Source: Bifidobacterium breve
GTDB taxonomy: Bacteria; Acidobacteriota; Vicinamibacteria; Vicinamibacterales; CAVVIG01
Reading direction: 5' to 3'
DNA: 40,073 nt
NCBI GenBank assembly: GCA_943328785.2
Contig: CALQBJ020000007.1
Span: 1-40,073 of the forward strand
In this document: positions 7,596-17,000 of the stretch, piece by piece
Numbering within the stretch: position 1 is the stretch's first letter
Layout of the letters: every line of letters begins with the position of its first letter
Translations under genes and position numbers: made by a program
Notes under the pieces: model-generated
Told to the model about the DNA's origin: nothing
What the model saw: the letters and a program-made list of their open reading frames with translations, nothing else
The model's database searches: none

Positions 7596-8264
7596 ATGCG
7601 TGTGCTGATTGTCGAGGATGACCCGCTGCTTGGTGACGCCCTCAAGGCCGGACTCAAGCAGCGCGGCTTCGAGCCGGAGTGGGTACAGGATGGCCGCGAG
7701 GCACAGACCGCGATGGGCGTCGAGCCGTTCGCGGCGATCGTCCTCGACCTCGGCCTTCCCGGTATCGGTGGCCTCGACCTGCTTCGACGAGAGCGGGCCA
7801 GGGGCAACACGGTGCCGGTGCTGATCCTCACGGCGCGCGATGCCGTGCACGACCGCATCGCGGGCCTGGACAGCGGCGCCGACGACTACGTGGTCAAGCC
7901 GACCGACCTCGATGAACTGGCAGCCCGGCTGCGTGCGCTCGTCAGGCGCTCCCGCGGTGTGCCTGACCCGCTGCTGCGGGTTGGCGACCTGACGCTGGAC
8001 GCGGCCTCGCGAGGCGTCGCGCGGGACGGCCGCTCGGTCGACCTGCAGCCGAAGGAGTTCACGTTGCTCCAGGAGTTGATGCTCAACGCCGGTCGTGTGC
8101 TCTCGCGGGAGCAACTGGAGGAGCGCCTGTATCGCTGGGGCGAAGAGGTCGAGAGCAATGCCGTGGAAGTGCACGTGCATCACCTGCGGCGAAAGCTCGG
8201 CGCCGACGTCGTGAAGACGATTCGAGGCGTCGGCTATGTGCTGCCGAGAGGCGAACATGGCTAG
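7596..8264 (+). CDS. QseB/PmrA-like response regulator (OmpR family)
   Basis: 222 residues. The receiver domain has VEDD, the phospho-acceptor D51 in VLDLGLPG, T79 in LTARD and K101 in VVKPTDLDE (most relatives have KPFDLDE). The winged-helix domain (about 128-220) carries LSREQLEERLY and ends with the family motif TIRGVGYVLP. Its closest style is QseB/PmrA/TctD, the group that binds CTTAA-type half-sites 11 bases apart, matching the boxes at 4636 and 7113. It overlaps the kinase gene by eight bases. Likely activator of the whole redox module (inference). Confidence 0.93.
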   Translation: MRVLIVEDDPLLGDALKAGLKQRGFEPEWVQDGREAQTAMGVEPFAAIVLDLGLPGIGGLDLLRRERARGNTVPVLILTARDAVHDRIAGLDSGADDYVVKPTDLDELAARLRALVRRSRGVPDPLLRVGDLTLDAASRGVARDGRSVDLQPKEFTLLQELMLNAGRVLSREQLEERLYRWGEEVESNAVEVHVHHLRRKLGADVVKTIRGVGYVLPRGEHG

Positions 8265-9624
8265 ACCCCGCCAGCGCTCCGTTCGCCGACAGTTGCTGGT
8301 CCTGCTGCTGACCGCCGTGTCTGTCGCGTGGATCGTCGCGGCAACGGTCAGCTTTCTCGACGCCAGGCACGAGGTGGCGGAAGTACTCGACGCGCATCTG
8401 GCGCAGACCGCGTCACTCATCAGCATCCAGAAAGCCGACGACGAGGACGCCGCCGTCGACACCGAACACGCACCGGTGCTGCACCGCTACGGCCGGCGGG
8501 TGATGTTCCAGCTGTGGAGGGAGGGGACGACGCTCGGGTTGCACTCGCAGAACGCACCGGACACGCCGCTCTCGACGGTGCGGGACGGCTTCAGCGACAC
8601 GACCATCGGCGGCAGTGACTGGCGCGTCTTCAGTACGTGGGACGCGCGCAATGGCGTGCTCGTGCAGGTGGCCGAGCAGCACTTCGAACGCGACGAGCTC
8701 GCGACCTCAGTCGCCCGGAACTTCCTCGTGCCTCTCGCGATCACCCTGCCCATCCTCGGCCTGCTCCTCTGGGGGGCCGTGGGCCGCGCGACGCAGTCGC
8801 TGACGCACCTCAATCGGCAGGTGGCGCGGCGCGAAGCGGACAACCTGACACCGCTCGACGCCGCGGACGCCCCGTCTGAGGTCGGCGCGCTCGTGTCGAA
8901 CCTCAACGTGCTCTTCGAACGGGTCCACGGGTTGATTGAACAGGAGCGCCGTTTCACGGCCGACGCCGCCCACGAGTTGCGGACCCCGCTCGCCGGCATT
9001 CGCGCGCAGGCACAGGTGGCCAGGGGCGCGACCGACGAGGCCGAGCGGTCCAGGGCGCTGGACGGCGTCATGGCCGGCTGCGACCGCGCGAACCATGCCG
9101 TGGAGCAGATGCTGACGCTGGCACGGCTGGCGCCGGACGCCGTCTCGTTCCGGCCGACGCAGGTCAACGTCGGCGCCGTGTTGAAAAGCGTACTCGGCGA
9201 TCTCGCGCACACCGCGCTGGCGAAGTCGATCGATCTCGAGCTGACCGGCAGCCAGGGCGCAACCGTCTCCGGCGACGTCGGGCTCCTCGGTATGCTTTTC
9301 CGCAACCTCATCGACAACGCCGTCCGCTACAGCCCTGGCGGGACCACAGTGTCTGTCGACGTGGACGTCGACGCCACCGCAGTGCGCGTCCATGTGCGGG
9401 ATGCCGGCCCAGGCATTGCCGCCGACGAGCGCGCGAACATCGGCCGTCGCTTCTACCGGCCCCCTGGCATGAAGGCACCCGGCAGCGGGCTGGGCTTGTC
9501 CATCGTCCAGCGCATCGTCGACCTGCACCGGGGGACGCTGGCGCTGCAGGCGCCAGTCTCGGGGGTCGGCCTCGAGGTTATCGTCACCCTCGGGCTCTGG
9601 CAGCGACCGTTGTCGTCCGGCTGA
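8257..9624 (+). CDS. QseC/TctE-like sensor histidine kinase
   Basis: 455 residues from the ATG at 8257. A first membrane helix (about 11-32) leads into a periplasmic domain of the 2CSK_N type (about 33-155), then a second helix (about 158-180) and a HAMP-like linker. HisKA has FTADAAHELRTPLAG with H239 as the phosphorylated residue. The ATPase domain has NLIDNAVRYSPGG, DAGPGI and GSGLGLSIVQRI. This arrangement and the paired regulator match the QseBC/TctDE group, which respond to small extracytoplasmic signals or metals. The signal cannot be read from sequence; the ferric-reductase/ApbE genes suggest a redox or iron-related cue. Confidence 0.92.
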   Translation: MARPRQRSVRRQLLVLLLTAVSVAWIVAATVSFLDARHEVAEVLDAHLAQTASLISIQKADDEDAAVDTEHAPVLHRYGRRVMFQLWREGTTLGLHSQNAPDTPLSTVRDGFSDTTIGGSDWRVFSTWDARNGVLVQVAEQHFERDELATSVARNFLVPLAITLPILGLLLWGAVGRATQSLTHLNRQVARREADNLTPLDAADAPSEVGALVSNLNVLFERVHGLIEQERRFTADAAHELRTPLAGIRAQAQVARGATDEAERSRALDGVMAGCDRANHAVEQMLTLARLAPDAVSFRPTQVNVGAVLKSVLGDLAHTALAKSIDLELTGSQGATVSGDVGLLGMLFRNLIDNAVRYSPGGTTVSVDVDVDATAVRVHVRDAGPGIAADERANIGRRFYRPPGMKAPGSGLGLSIVQRIVDLHRGTLALQAPVSGVGLEVIVTLGLWQRPLSSG

Positions 9625-9645
9625 CCGAGCGTCATCCGCGCGCCG

Positions 9646-10530
9646 CTACGTTTCCGCCAGCAGCGTCCGCTTCGCGGCAGCCATGGCCCGCTGCGCGTCC
9701 TGGCTCGGCACCGGATAGTGCAGATCGAGTCCCTTCAGCGTCTCGACCAGGATTTCGGCGACGGTCCGCCGCATGAAGTCCTTGTCATCGGCAGGCACGG
9801 CATACCACGGCGCCCATGGACGCGACGTCTCGTTCAACGCGTCCCCGTACGCCGCCAGATACTTGCCGAACCGCCTGCGCTCGTTCACGTCGCCCGCCTG
9901 GAACTTCCAGTTGGCTTCGGGATCGGCAATCCGCGCCAGCAGCCGCTTCTTCTGTTCGGCCTTCGACACATTGAGGAAGAACTTGACGACCGTCGTGCCG
10001 TTGCGCGCGAGGTGTCTCTCGAAATCGCGGATCGACTCGTACCGTTCGCTCCAGAGGGCCTTCATCGACGGACGCTCCGGCAGACGCTGGCCATCGAGGA
10101 GCTCCGGATGCACCTTCACCACGAGCACTTCCTCGTAGTGACTGCGATTGAAGATGCCGATGCGGCCGCGCTCGGGCACATGCTGATAGGCGCGCCATAT
10201 GAAGTCGTGATCCAGTTCGTCGTCGCTGGGCTTCTTGAAGGCGTGCACCTCGCACCCAGCCGGGTTGATGCCCGACATCACGGCCTTGATCGTCCCGTCC
10301 TTGCCTGCGGCGTCGAGCGCCTGGAACACGACGAGGAGCGACCGGCGGTCGTTGGCGAGCAGGCGCGACTGCAGCTTCCGCATCGCACCGATCGACACGG
10401 CCAGCGCCTGTTCATTCGCGCCCTTGTCGCCCCGGCCACGCGGCGGCGTCGTCGGCGCCGTGGCGGCGCGGAATCCACCGGTGAACGGCACAAGATAGGG
10501 GCTGCGGGCGTGGACAAATCGGCTCGACAT
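9646..10530 (-). CDS. ppk2: PPK2-family polyphosphate:nucleotide phosphotransferase
   Basis: 294 residues. PPK2 enzymes phosphorylate nucleoside mono- or diphosphates with polyphosphate, or the reverse. The Walker A motif is ALDAAGKDGT (71-80), the second conserved site is the NRSHYEEVLVVKVHP block, and the lid-like region is in FLNVSKAEQKKRLLARI. Also present are FKKPSDDELDHDFIWR and WYAVPADDK, both diagnostic of the family. It is a single-domain protein of normal length. The class (I, II or III) and the preferred nucleotide cannot be fixed by eye. It is convergent with the histidine kinase gene and separated from it by only 21 bases. Confidence 0.93.
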   Translation of the reverse strand: MSSRFVHARSPYLVPFTGGFRAATAPTTPPRGRGDKGANEQALAVSIGAMRKLQSRLLANDRRSLLVVFQALDAAGKDGTIKAVMSGINPAGCEVHAFKKPSDDELDHDFIWRAYQHVPERGRIGIFNRSHYEEVLVVKVHPELLDGQRLPERPSMKALWSERYESIRDFERHLARNGTTVVKFFLNVSKAEQKKRLLARIADPEANWKFQAGDVNERRRFGKYLAAYGDALNETSRPWAPWYAVPADDKDFMRRTVAEILVETLKGLDLHYPVPSQDAQRAMAAAKRTLLAET

Positions 10531-10574
10531 GAGCCGGACGTTATCACGTGGCGAAAGTAGGAGACTCCGTCGTC

Positions 10575-10850
10575 AGCGGCGGCCGCGGCGCAGGCGACCA
10601 TCGTCGACGACAGGGTGTACGTCGTCGATTGCGGCAACCTGGTCCTGCTGGTGTGGCCGATACGACGAAGAGCGATCGCCTGATCGAGTTGGCGCGCGGC
10701 GCCGACGTCCTGGTGCACGAGGCGATGTGGTTGCCGGGCATCGACCGGATCGTTGCGCGTGAGCCGAACGCGACGCCCTGCGGGAGCCGTTGCTCGACAG
10801 TCACACGGTGGCCGACGACTGTGGTCGCGTCGCTGCGGCTGCCGTCAGCG
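10575..10850 (+). pseudogene. Decayed metallo-beta-lactamase-fold hydrolase
   Basis: Three pieces of one protein lie in shifted frames. From 10598 the frame reads TIVDDRVYVVDCGNLVLL, the start of an RNase Z/arylsulfatase-type lactamase fold. In another frame, from about 10655, comes VADTTKSDRLIELARGADVL followed by VHEAMWLPGIDR, the conserved late region with its HE metal-site motif. From about 10790, back in the first frame, comes LLDSHTVADDCGRVAAAA. The central third including the HxHxDH motif is missing, so at least one deletion and two frameshifts have occurred. It is non-functional. Confidence 0.72.
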
Positions 10851-11795
10851 TTCTTGCTCGTCGGACACGTCGAACGTGTAGAGCGTCGACCGGCGATCCT
10901 CCGGCAGGAAGTAGACGCGAAGGCCGCCCGCTGTTGACGGGCCAGGCTCGACCCAGAACGGATTCTGCGTCATCGGCCGGCCCGTGTCGGTCCAGAGTTC
11001 GATCGGCAGCTGATGGATGGCGCGGCCCGTTCCCAGGCTGACGAGCTCCATCCCACCCAGCGCGAGCGGCGCCGGCGACCCGCCCACGCGGTAGCTGCTC
11101 ACCCCGCCGCACAGCATCTCGCCGCCGCCGAGCGCCTTGCAGTCCTGATAGTCGACGTAGAACGACACATTGCGCCGAATGGCCGGTGCGTCAGCGACGC
11201 GTCCGCGCACGTCGAGCGGCCAGCGCAGGAACCGGCGCGAACCCCAGGTGACCCCGTGCAGCGCGCGGTCCTCGGCGTCGTGAACGATGGCGCCGACGTG
11301 GTCTGGGTAGCGGAACAGCTCCGTCGCCGTCATCGCGACAGGGTCGACCCGGTAGACGATGGAGCGACTGTCGGGCCGGTATTCGGCCACCGGCACCCAG
11401 ATGAACTGCCCGTCGAAGTCGATGCCGCCAGGGTGATACATCGCGCCTTCACCAAGCGTCAGGTCCGCCAGCAGCCGTCCGTCGGCGTCGAACTTGAACA
11501 GATGGCCCCGCCCCTCGCCCGTGCTGCGATCGACACCGGCTACTGGCTGCGACACGCGTATCGGCGGCGTGATGACTTCCACCGACGACAGGAAGAACGC
11601 GTCGCCGATCTTCACAAGACCCTGCGGATGAAAGGTGTCGAAGGCGAGCATGCGTGCACCGGCCGGCTGCCACGCCGCCGCGCGCGTGAGCTGTTTGAAC
11701 CGCTCGCTCACGAGCCGGCCAGTGGACGCGGACGGCGCCAGGCTCATCAACCCGAGCGCGCAGGCGGAGCCGACGACAGCGCCGATGGCTTTCAT
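10845..11795 (-). CDS. Exported DUF6454-like beta-propeller protein
   Basis: 316 residues beginning with a signal peptide (basic start, hydrophobic core to about residue 24). The mature protein has repeated strand-rich segments with aromatic and glycine motifs (FHPQGLVKIGDAFFLSSVE, YHPGGIDFDGQFIWVPVAEY, HDAEDRALHGVTWGSR), the pattern of the DUF6454 family, which looks like a propeller related to lactonase or phytase folds. No enzymatic residues can be assigned. It is the third gene of a minus-strand operon, seven bases after the phospholipase-like gene, so it may act with the two phosphoesterases at the cell surface. Confidence 0.72.
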   Translation of the reverse strand: MKAIGAVVGSACALGLMSLAPSASTGRLVSERFKQLTRAAAWQPAGARMLAFDTFHPQGLVKIGDAFFLSSVEVITPPIRVSQPVAGVDRSTGEGRGHLFKFDADGRLLADLTLGEGAMYHPGGIDFDGQFIWVPVAEYRPDSRSIVYRVDPVAMTATELFRYPDHVGAIVHDAEDRALHGVTWGSRRFLRWPLDVRGRVADAPAIRRNVSFYVDYQDCKALGGGEMLCGGVSSYRVGGSPAPLALGGMELVSLGTGRAIHQLPIELWTDTGRPMTQNPFWVEPGPSTAGGLRVYFLPEDRRSTLYTFDVSDEQER

Positions 11796-11802
11796 GCTCG
11801 CC

Positions 11803-12816
11803 TCAGCGCCCCGCCGAAGGCGTCGTCGTCACCGTCAGTTCGTGCGCGAGTGCCTCGTACTGATCCGTGGCAATGAGATCGACGCCGGCGCTGATGGCCG
11901 CGCGCCAGCGTTCGCGCACCGCGCTGGTCGAACCGAAGTTGTAGCCCGCGGACCATCCCCGATCGTCGGCGGGCGCGAAACCGTCGAGTGTATAGAAGCG
12001 CAGCCACAGGCCGAGTTCGTGCGCGCGCGCCACGACCGCGCGCAGCCGATTGATGTCGGCGGCATCCCACGTTCCGGCGCGTCCCTGCCCGCCCCGTTCC
12101 ACCACCGCCCACGGAAAGTTCGCCCAGCGGCGGTAGTTGGTGGCGCCGGCCGGCATCAGCGTTGTCGGCGTCGCGGCGATCGCCGCATCGGACTGCGCGC
12201 CGGGCGTGCGCGAGGTGGTCAGCGACACGTTCGGCACGGTGCCGAAGATCAGCATCGGCGCACCCACCGGCAGCGACTCGTAGAAGTCGCGTTCCTGGCT
12301 CTCACCCGCTTCGGTCAGCACCAGCAACGGCCCCATCGTCAGCGCTCGCACGCGGTCATCAGCACCTCGCGTCGTCGTGGTCAGCCAGCGCTCGTATCGC
12401 GCCAGCAGCGACAGGACGTAGCGGTGATGCTCGGGCTCGTTGGTCTTGAAGTCGAAGTGCAGCACGATGAGGGGCCACGTGTCGGTGGCACCGGCGGCGA
12501 GCGCCTCGTCCAGCCTGGGTGCGACCACCTTGAAGAAGTGATCCTCGAGCGTCGGCTCTCCGCCTGCCAGCGTCGTGCTGTGTGCGACGACGGAGGTGCC
12601 GCCACCCAGTCCATCGGGCTTCCACACCAGATCCTGCTCGATGCCGATCGGCCGCTGGTTCGTGCCAAGGGCCCGCGCCAGGCGATCGGTCCACTTCCCG
12701 TCCTCCGGGTAGCAGTTGTGGGCGTCGACGATCGGGCCGCGGAGCGGAGTCGGCGTCGATGCGCCGAGAGACACGGCGGCGAGCGCCACCGCCACGAGCG
12801 TCAGCCGTCCGGTCAT
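11803..12816 (-). CDS. PI-PLC/GDPD-like secreted phosphodiesterase
   Basis: 337 residues from the ATG at 12816, which overlaps the alkaline phosphatase stop (ATGA). A signal peptide (about 1-20) precedes a TIM-barrel-like protein. Early conserved residues are VDAHNCYPE and GIEQDLVW; the expected acid/base and metal ligands of phosphatidylinositol phospholipase C-like and glycerophosphodiesterase-like barrels are His/Asp/Glu in these places. Later segments LIVLHFDFK, LWLRFYTLDG and GVDLIATDQYE match late barrel strands of the GDPD type. Substrate is unknown. Linkage to an alkaline phosphatase suggests stepwise release of phosphate from a phosphodiester. Confidence 0.75.
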   Translation of the reverse strand: MTGRLTLVAVALAAVSLGASTPTPLRGPIVDAHNCYPEDGKWTDRLARALGTNQRPIGIEQDLVWKPDGLGGGTSVVAHSTTLAGGEPTLEDHFFKVVAPRLDEALAAGATDTWPLIVLHFDFKTNEPEHHRYVLSLLARYERWLTTTTRGADDRVRALTMGPLLVLTEAGESQERDFYESLPVGAPMLIFGTVPNVSLTTSRTPGAQSDAAIAATPTTLMPAGATNYRRWANFPWAVVERGGQGRAGTWDAADINRLRAVVARAHELGLWLRFYTLDGFAPADDRGWSAGYNFGSTSAVRERWRAAISAGVDLIATDQYEALAHELTVTTTPSAGR

Positions 12817-13916
12817 TTCCACCCCCACGCGTCGAGCATGATGTGAAACAGGTCGGTATTGGCGAGGTAGCCATGCACGCGGGAGGCGCCGGGGCCGCTG
12901 GCCGCGACCATCACTTCCTCGCCGGTATGTGTGTCGTCGATGCGCACGTTAGGCAGGCGCAGTGAGGGGTTGGCACGCGGCGAGGCCGGGTCGAGGCCAG
13001 CCAGCACGCTGTCGCCGTTCCTGCCGTCGTGAATGCGCAGGTCGAAAGAGTGATCGGCCGTGAACAGCATCAGCGTGTCGGAGGAGGCATGTTGCGCCAC
13101 GCGCTCGATGACACGATCGAACTCCACCAGGTGCCGCAGGCCCTGCTCGGGCCGGTCCGTGTGCGCATCAGATTCGACCATCAGGAAGTAGCCGTTCGGC
13201 TGCCGCGACAGGATGGCGATCGCGGTATCGACGGCACGCTGCAGGTCGAACTCACTGCCATCGGCGAAGACGAACGCACGTCGTGCGTCGGCGGGGACCG
13301 CATCGAGCGTGCGGTAGAGCGGGCGTGCGGCGCGGGCCGCCAGTGCGTCAAGGTCGGTGCCCGCCGCCGCGGCGGCCGCGCGCTCGCTCGCGGCGGAGCC
13401 GATCAGCACGTCGAGACCGTCGCCGCTGCGGGTCTCGAACGCCTGCACGACGATCTGCGCGAAGCGTGACCGGTCGTTGGCGTGCGCGTAGAGGGCCGCG
13501 GGCGTGGCGCCGGCAATCGAGTCGTTGGAGATGATGCCGGTCGCGAGGCCATGCTCCTCGGCGTAGTCGAGGAGTGTCTTGAGCGGCGTGCCGTCCTTCG
13601 TTCCGCGCACGGCGTCCGGCCCCTGTGCGATGACGCCGTTGTGGGTCTTGATGCCGGTGACGATCGCCGTCATGCCGGCGGCCGAGTCGGTCACCCACTC
13701 CGACGCGGTGCTGGTGTCGGACAGGCCGATGAACGGCAACCGCTGCACGAAGAGCCGCTGCGGCGCGCCGTAGCCCATGCGGCTCGCCGCGTTGATGGTC
13801 GGGATGCCCGCCGCGTCTGCGAGGAACAGCACCACGTTCTTGGCGCGCGATTCTTCAGCCGCCACCGGCAGGAACCACGCGCATACGGACAACACCACGA
13901 GCAGCGAGCGTTTCAT
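12813..13916 (-). CDS. Exported alkaline phosphatase (PhoA-type fold)
   Basis: 367 residues from the ATG at 13916 (a GTG six bases upstream is in frame). A signal peptide (about 1-20, ending near AAEES) sends it to the periplasm. The nucleophile motif is VTDSAAGMTAIVTG with Ser78; other metal-site motifs are VESDAHTDR, TADHSFD and DTHTGEEVMVAASGPG, the counterparts of the PhoA zinc/magnesium ligands. The first metal motif reads LFLADAAG instead of the usual GDGMG-type sequence, so one ligand position is unusual. First gene of a three-gene operon with the PLC-like and DUF6454-like genes. It hydrolyses phosphomonoesters. Confidence 0.9.
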   Translation of the reverse strand: MKRSLLVVLSVCAWFLPVAAEESRAKNVVLFLADAAGIPTINAASRMGYGAPQRLFVQRLPFIGLSDTSTASEWVTDSAAGMTAIVTGIKTHNGVIAQGPDAVRGTKDGTPLKTLLDYAEEHGLATGIISNDSIAGATPAALYAHANDRSRFAQIVVQAFETRSGDGLDVLIGSAASERAAAAAAGTDLDALAARAARPLYRTLDAVPADARRAFVFADGSEFDLQRAVDTAIAILSRQPNGYFLMVESDAHTDRPEQGLRHLVEFDRVIERVAQHASSDTLMLFTADHSFDLRIHDGRNGDSVLAGLDPASPRANPSLRLPNVRIDDTHTGEEVMVAASGPGASRVHGYLANTDLFHIMLDAWGWK

Positions 13917-14099
13917 GTTCACGGCGTCACGCTAGCAGCGCGATATTGCGTTCCTGTGACGGACACGACGTTGTACGGCGTTCGCATCGACTTCGCACGA
14001 ACGTGACGCGACGTTGACCGGTTCGTCGGACCCGGCCCCTACGCTGATGTCTCACGCGGACCGAGCCGTCCGCGCGTTCCCTGGAGATCAACGTTGCTG

Positions 14100-17000
14100 A
14101 TGAAGACCCTGTCCCGCCTTCTGTTCACGCTTTCCTGCGTGGGGCTCCTTGCCACCGCTGCCTTCGCGCAGACCGATTCCGGCGCCCTCCGCGTGCTCGT
14201 CACTGACGCCACACAGGGCATCGTCCCTGGCGCGACCATCGACGTGATCAACGCGGCGACGAACGACCGCCGCACCGGCGTCACCGACACCAGCGGCTAC
14301 GCGTTCTTCGTGCCTGTGTCGCGCGGCACGTATACCGTGACCGTTGCGCTATCCGGCTTCAGGACCATGGAAGTCGGCGACGTGACGATCGCCGTCAACG
14401 AGCGTCGCTTCCTGACCGTGCCACTGGAGGTCGCCTCGGTGGCCGAGACCGTACGTGTCGTCTCGACGCCAGCCGTCATCCAGACCGAGGACGGCTCCAT
14501 CGGGCAGGTAATACAGGGAGCGGTGGCGGTCGAACTGCCGCTCGCCGGCCGTCGCTATACGGAGCTTGCGCTGCTCGTGCCCGGCACGGCGCCCACCTCG
14601 CAGACGCTCGAGACGCGCGGCCCCGGCTGGTTCGTCAGTAACGGCAATTACCAGACGCAGAATAACTTCGTGCTCGACGGGTTCGACAACAACCAGGGCA
14701 CGACAAACGCCCAGGCGCTGTCGACGCAGGTCGTGCAGCCGTCACCCGATGCGATCGGCGAGTTCAAGGTGCAGACCAACAGCTTCTCGGCGGAGTTCGG
14801 CCGTTCGGCTGGTGCGGTCATCAACGTCTCGCTCAAGTCGGGCAGTAATCGCCTCGCCGGTTCGGCGTTCTACTACAACCGCGACAAGGCGCTGGCGAAC
14901 AAGTCGTGGCTCGCCGAGCAGAACAACCTGCCGAAGGAGAACCTCCAGTGGCACCAGGGCGGCGGCACGCTGGGCGGACCGCTCCGGCGCGACAAGATCT
15001 TCCTGTTCGGGTCGTACGAAGGGTTCAAGCGGACCTTCTCTAACAGCTTCGTCACCAACGTGCCGACGGCTGACCAGAGGAACGGTATCTTTGCCAGCAC
15101 CATCATCGACCCGCTGACAGGCCTGGCCTTCCCCGACAACACGATTCCCCGCGCCCGGTGGGACGCGCTCGGCAGCAAGCTGCTCGGTCTCTATCCCAAC
15201 GCCAACCAGCCCGGTCGCGCCGGCTCGGGTGGCCGCATCATCGAGAACTACGCGGTGCAGCGCGCCGGCAATGAACTGACCAACAAGACCGACCTGCGCA
15301 CCGACTACTTACTGTCGCCAGCGGACCGCCTGATGGTGCGCTACAGCTTCCTGCAGCAGGCCATCAACCGCGACGCGATCTTCCCGGGCCTGGCCGACGG
15401 CGTCGGCAATCAGGGCGAGCAGTACAACCGCAACAACAGCGTCGGCGTCACGTGGACGCGGGTGATCGGCGGCCGCATGGTGAACGAAGCGCGTGTCGGC
15501 TACAACCGCACGAACGCGCGGTTCGCGCACGCCACGGCAGGAGAGCAGACGGCGTCCGCCTTCGGCTTCGTCGGCATGCCGGAGTTCGTGAACACCACCG
15601 GTGGTCTGCCGCTCATCGATCTCACCAACTACAACGACCTTGGCACGCGCAACTTCCGTCCGCAGTTCCAGAAGCCGGTGCAGTGGCAGTTCGTCGACAC
15701 GCTGACGAGAACCTTCGGCACGCACTCGGTGCGCGCCGGCGCCGAACTCCGCCGCAAGCACAACCAGTTGGTCGACATCCAGCGGCGCACGCCGGCCTAC
15801 GGGTTCAGCGGCGCGGTGACGAACAACGACGTGGCCGACCTGTTGCTCGGTCAGGCTCGCTCACTGTCGGCGACGACAGCTCCGGTCGTCGAGTGGGCGC
15901 AGCAGGCGTACTCGGGCTTCATCCAGGACGACTGGAAGGTATCGCCGGCCCTCACGCTGAACCTGGGCCTCCGCTACGAATACGGCACGCCCTACTACGG
16001 CGCCGGCGAGAACAAGAACGTGAACTTCGACTTCACGACGGGCCAGCTGCTCTTCACGACCGAGAACGACAAGTACCTGATCAATCCCGACCGCAACAAC
16101 TTCGGTCCGCGGCTCGGCTTTGCCTGGCAGGCGCGGCCGGAGCAGGTCGTGGTCCGTGGCGGCTTCGGTGTCTTCTACTCGATCGAAGATATGCGCGGCA
16201 GCGAAGGCGTGATTGCGCTCAACCCGCCGTCGCTCGTCCAGGCCTCGGTTAACGGCACCGGCAGCCGCGGCGCAGCGGTGCTGCTCTCGGATCCGTTCCC
16301 GAGCAGCCTGCTCACGTCCTATAACCCGACGACCGTATCGGTGAAAGCGCAGCAGCGCACGCAGCAGGCGGCCACGGTCTATCAGTGGAATCTGGCGTCG
16401 CAGTTCATGCTGCCGGGCAAGACGACCTTCGAGCTGGCGTATGTCGGCAACGCCGGACGCAACCTCCTGTCGAACCTGGCGGTGAACGCCCCGGTCTTCG
16501 GGCTCGACGGCTCGGTGGCCGCGAATCGGCCCTATCCGGGCTGGCTCCAGATTGGCTACAACATCACCGAGAGCCAGTCGATGTATCACGGCCTCCAGGC
16601 GAAGCTCGAGCGCCGGCTCTCGAACGGCTTCTACGCGCTGGCGTCCTACACGTTGGCGAAGGCCGAAGATGAAACCGGTGCGTGGGACACCGGCAACGGT
16701 GTGCAGGCGTACATCAGCCCAGACCTGTCGAACGTCCGCGAGGCGCTCGCGGGCGAGCGCGGTCCGAACGGGCAGTTCCCGCGCCATCGCTTCACCACGT
16801 CGCAGGTGTGGGAGCTGCCGATCGGCCGCGGTCACGCCATCGGCAGCGACATGCCGGCGGCGCTCGATGCGCTGGTCGGCGGCTGGCAACTGTCGACGAT
16901 CTGGACGGCACGAACTGGGTTGCCGGTGAACGTCTCGCTCGCCACGAGCGGCACCGACCCGAACACCGGGCTGGCGTACAGCTTCCTGAACCGCAATGGC

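Noticed and set aside
9718-10560. A 280-codon plus-strand frame opposite PPK2
   Set aside because: PPK2 motifs are complete on the minus strand; this is a shadow frame.
11635-12846. A 403-codon plus-strand frame
   Set aside because: Antisense to the DUF6454-like and PLC-like genes; Arg/His-rich composition without domains.
14014-14045. Sigma-70 promoter TTGACC...TACGCT before TonB receptor 1
   Set aside because: Spacer of about 20 bases is too long and the -10 match is weak.
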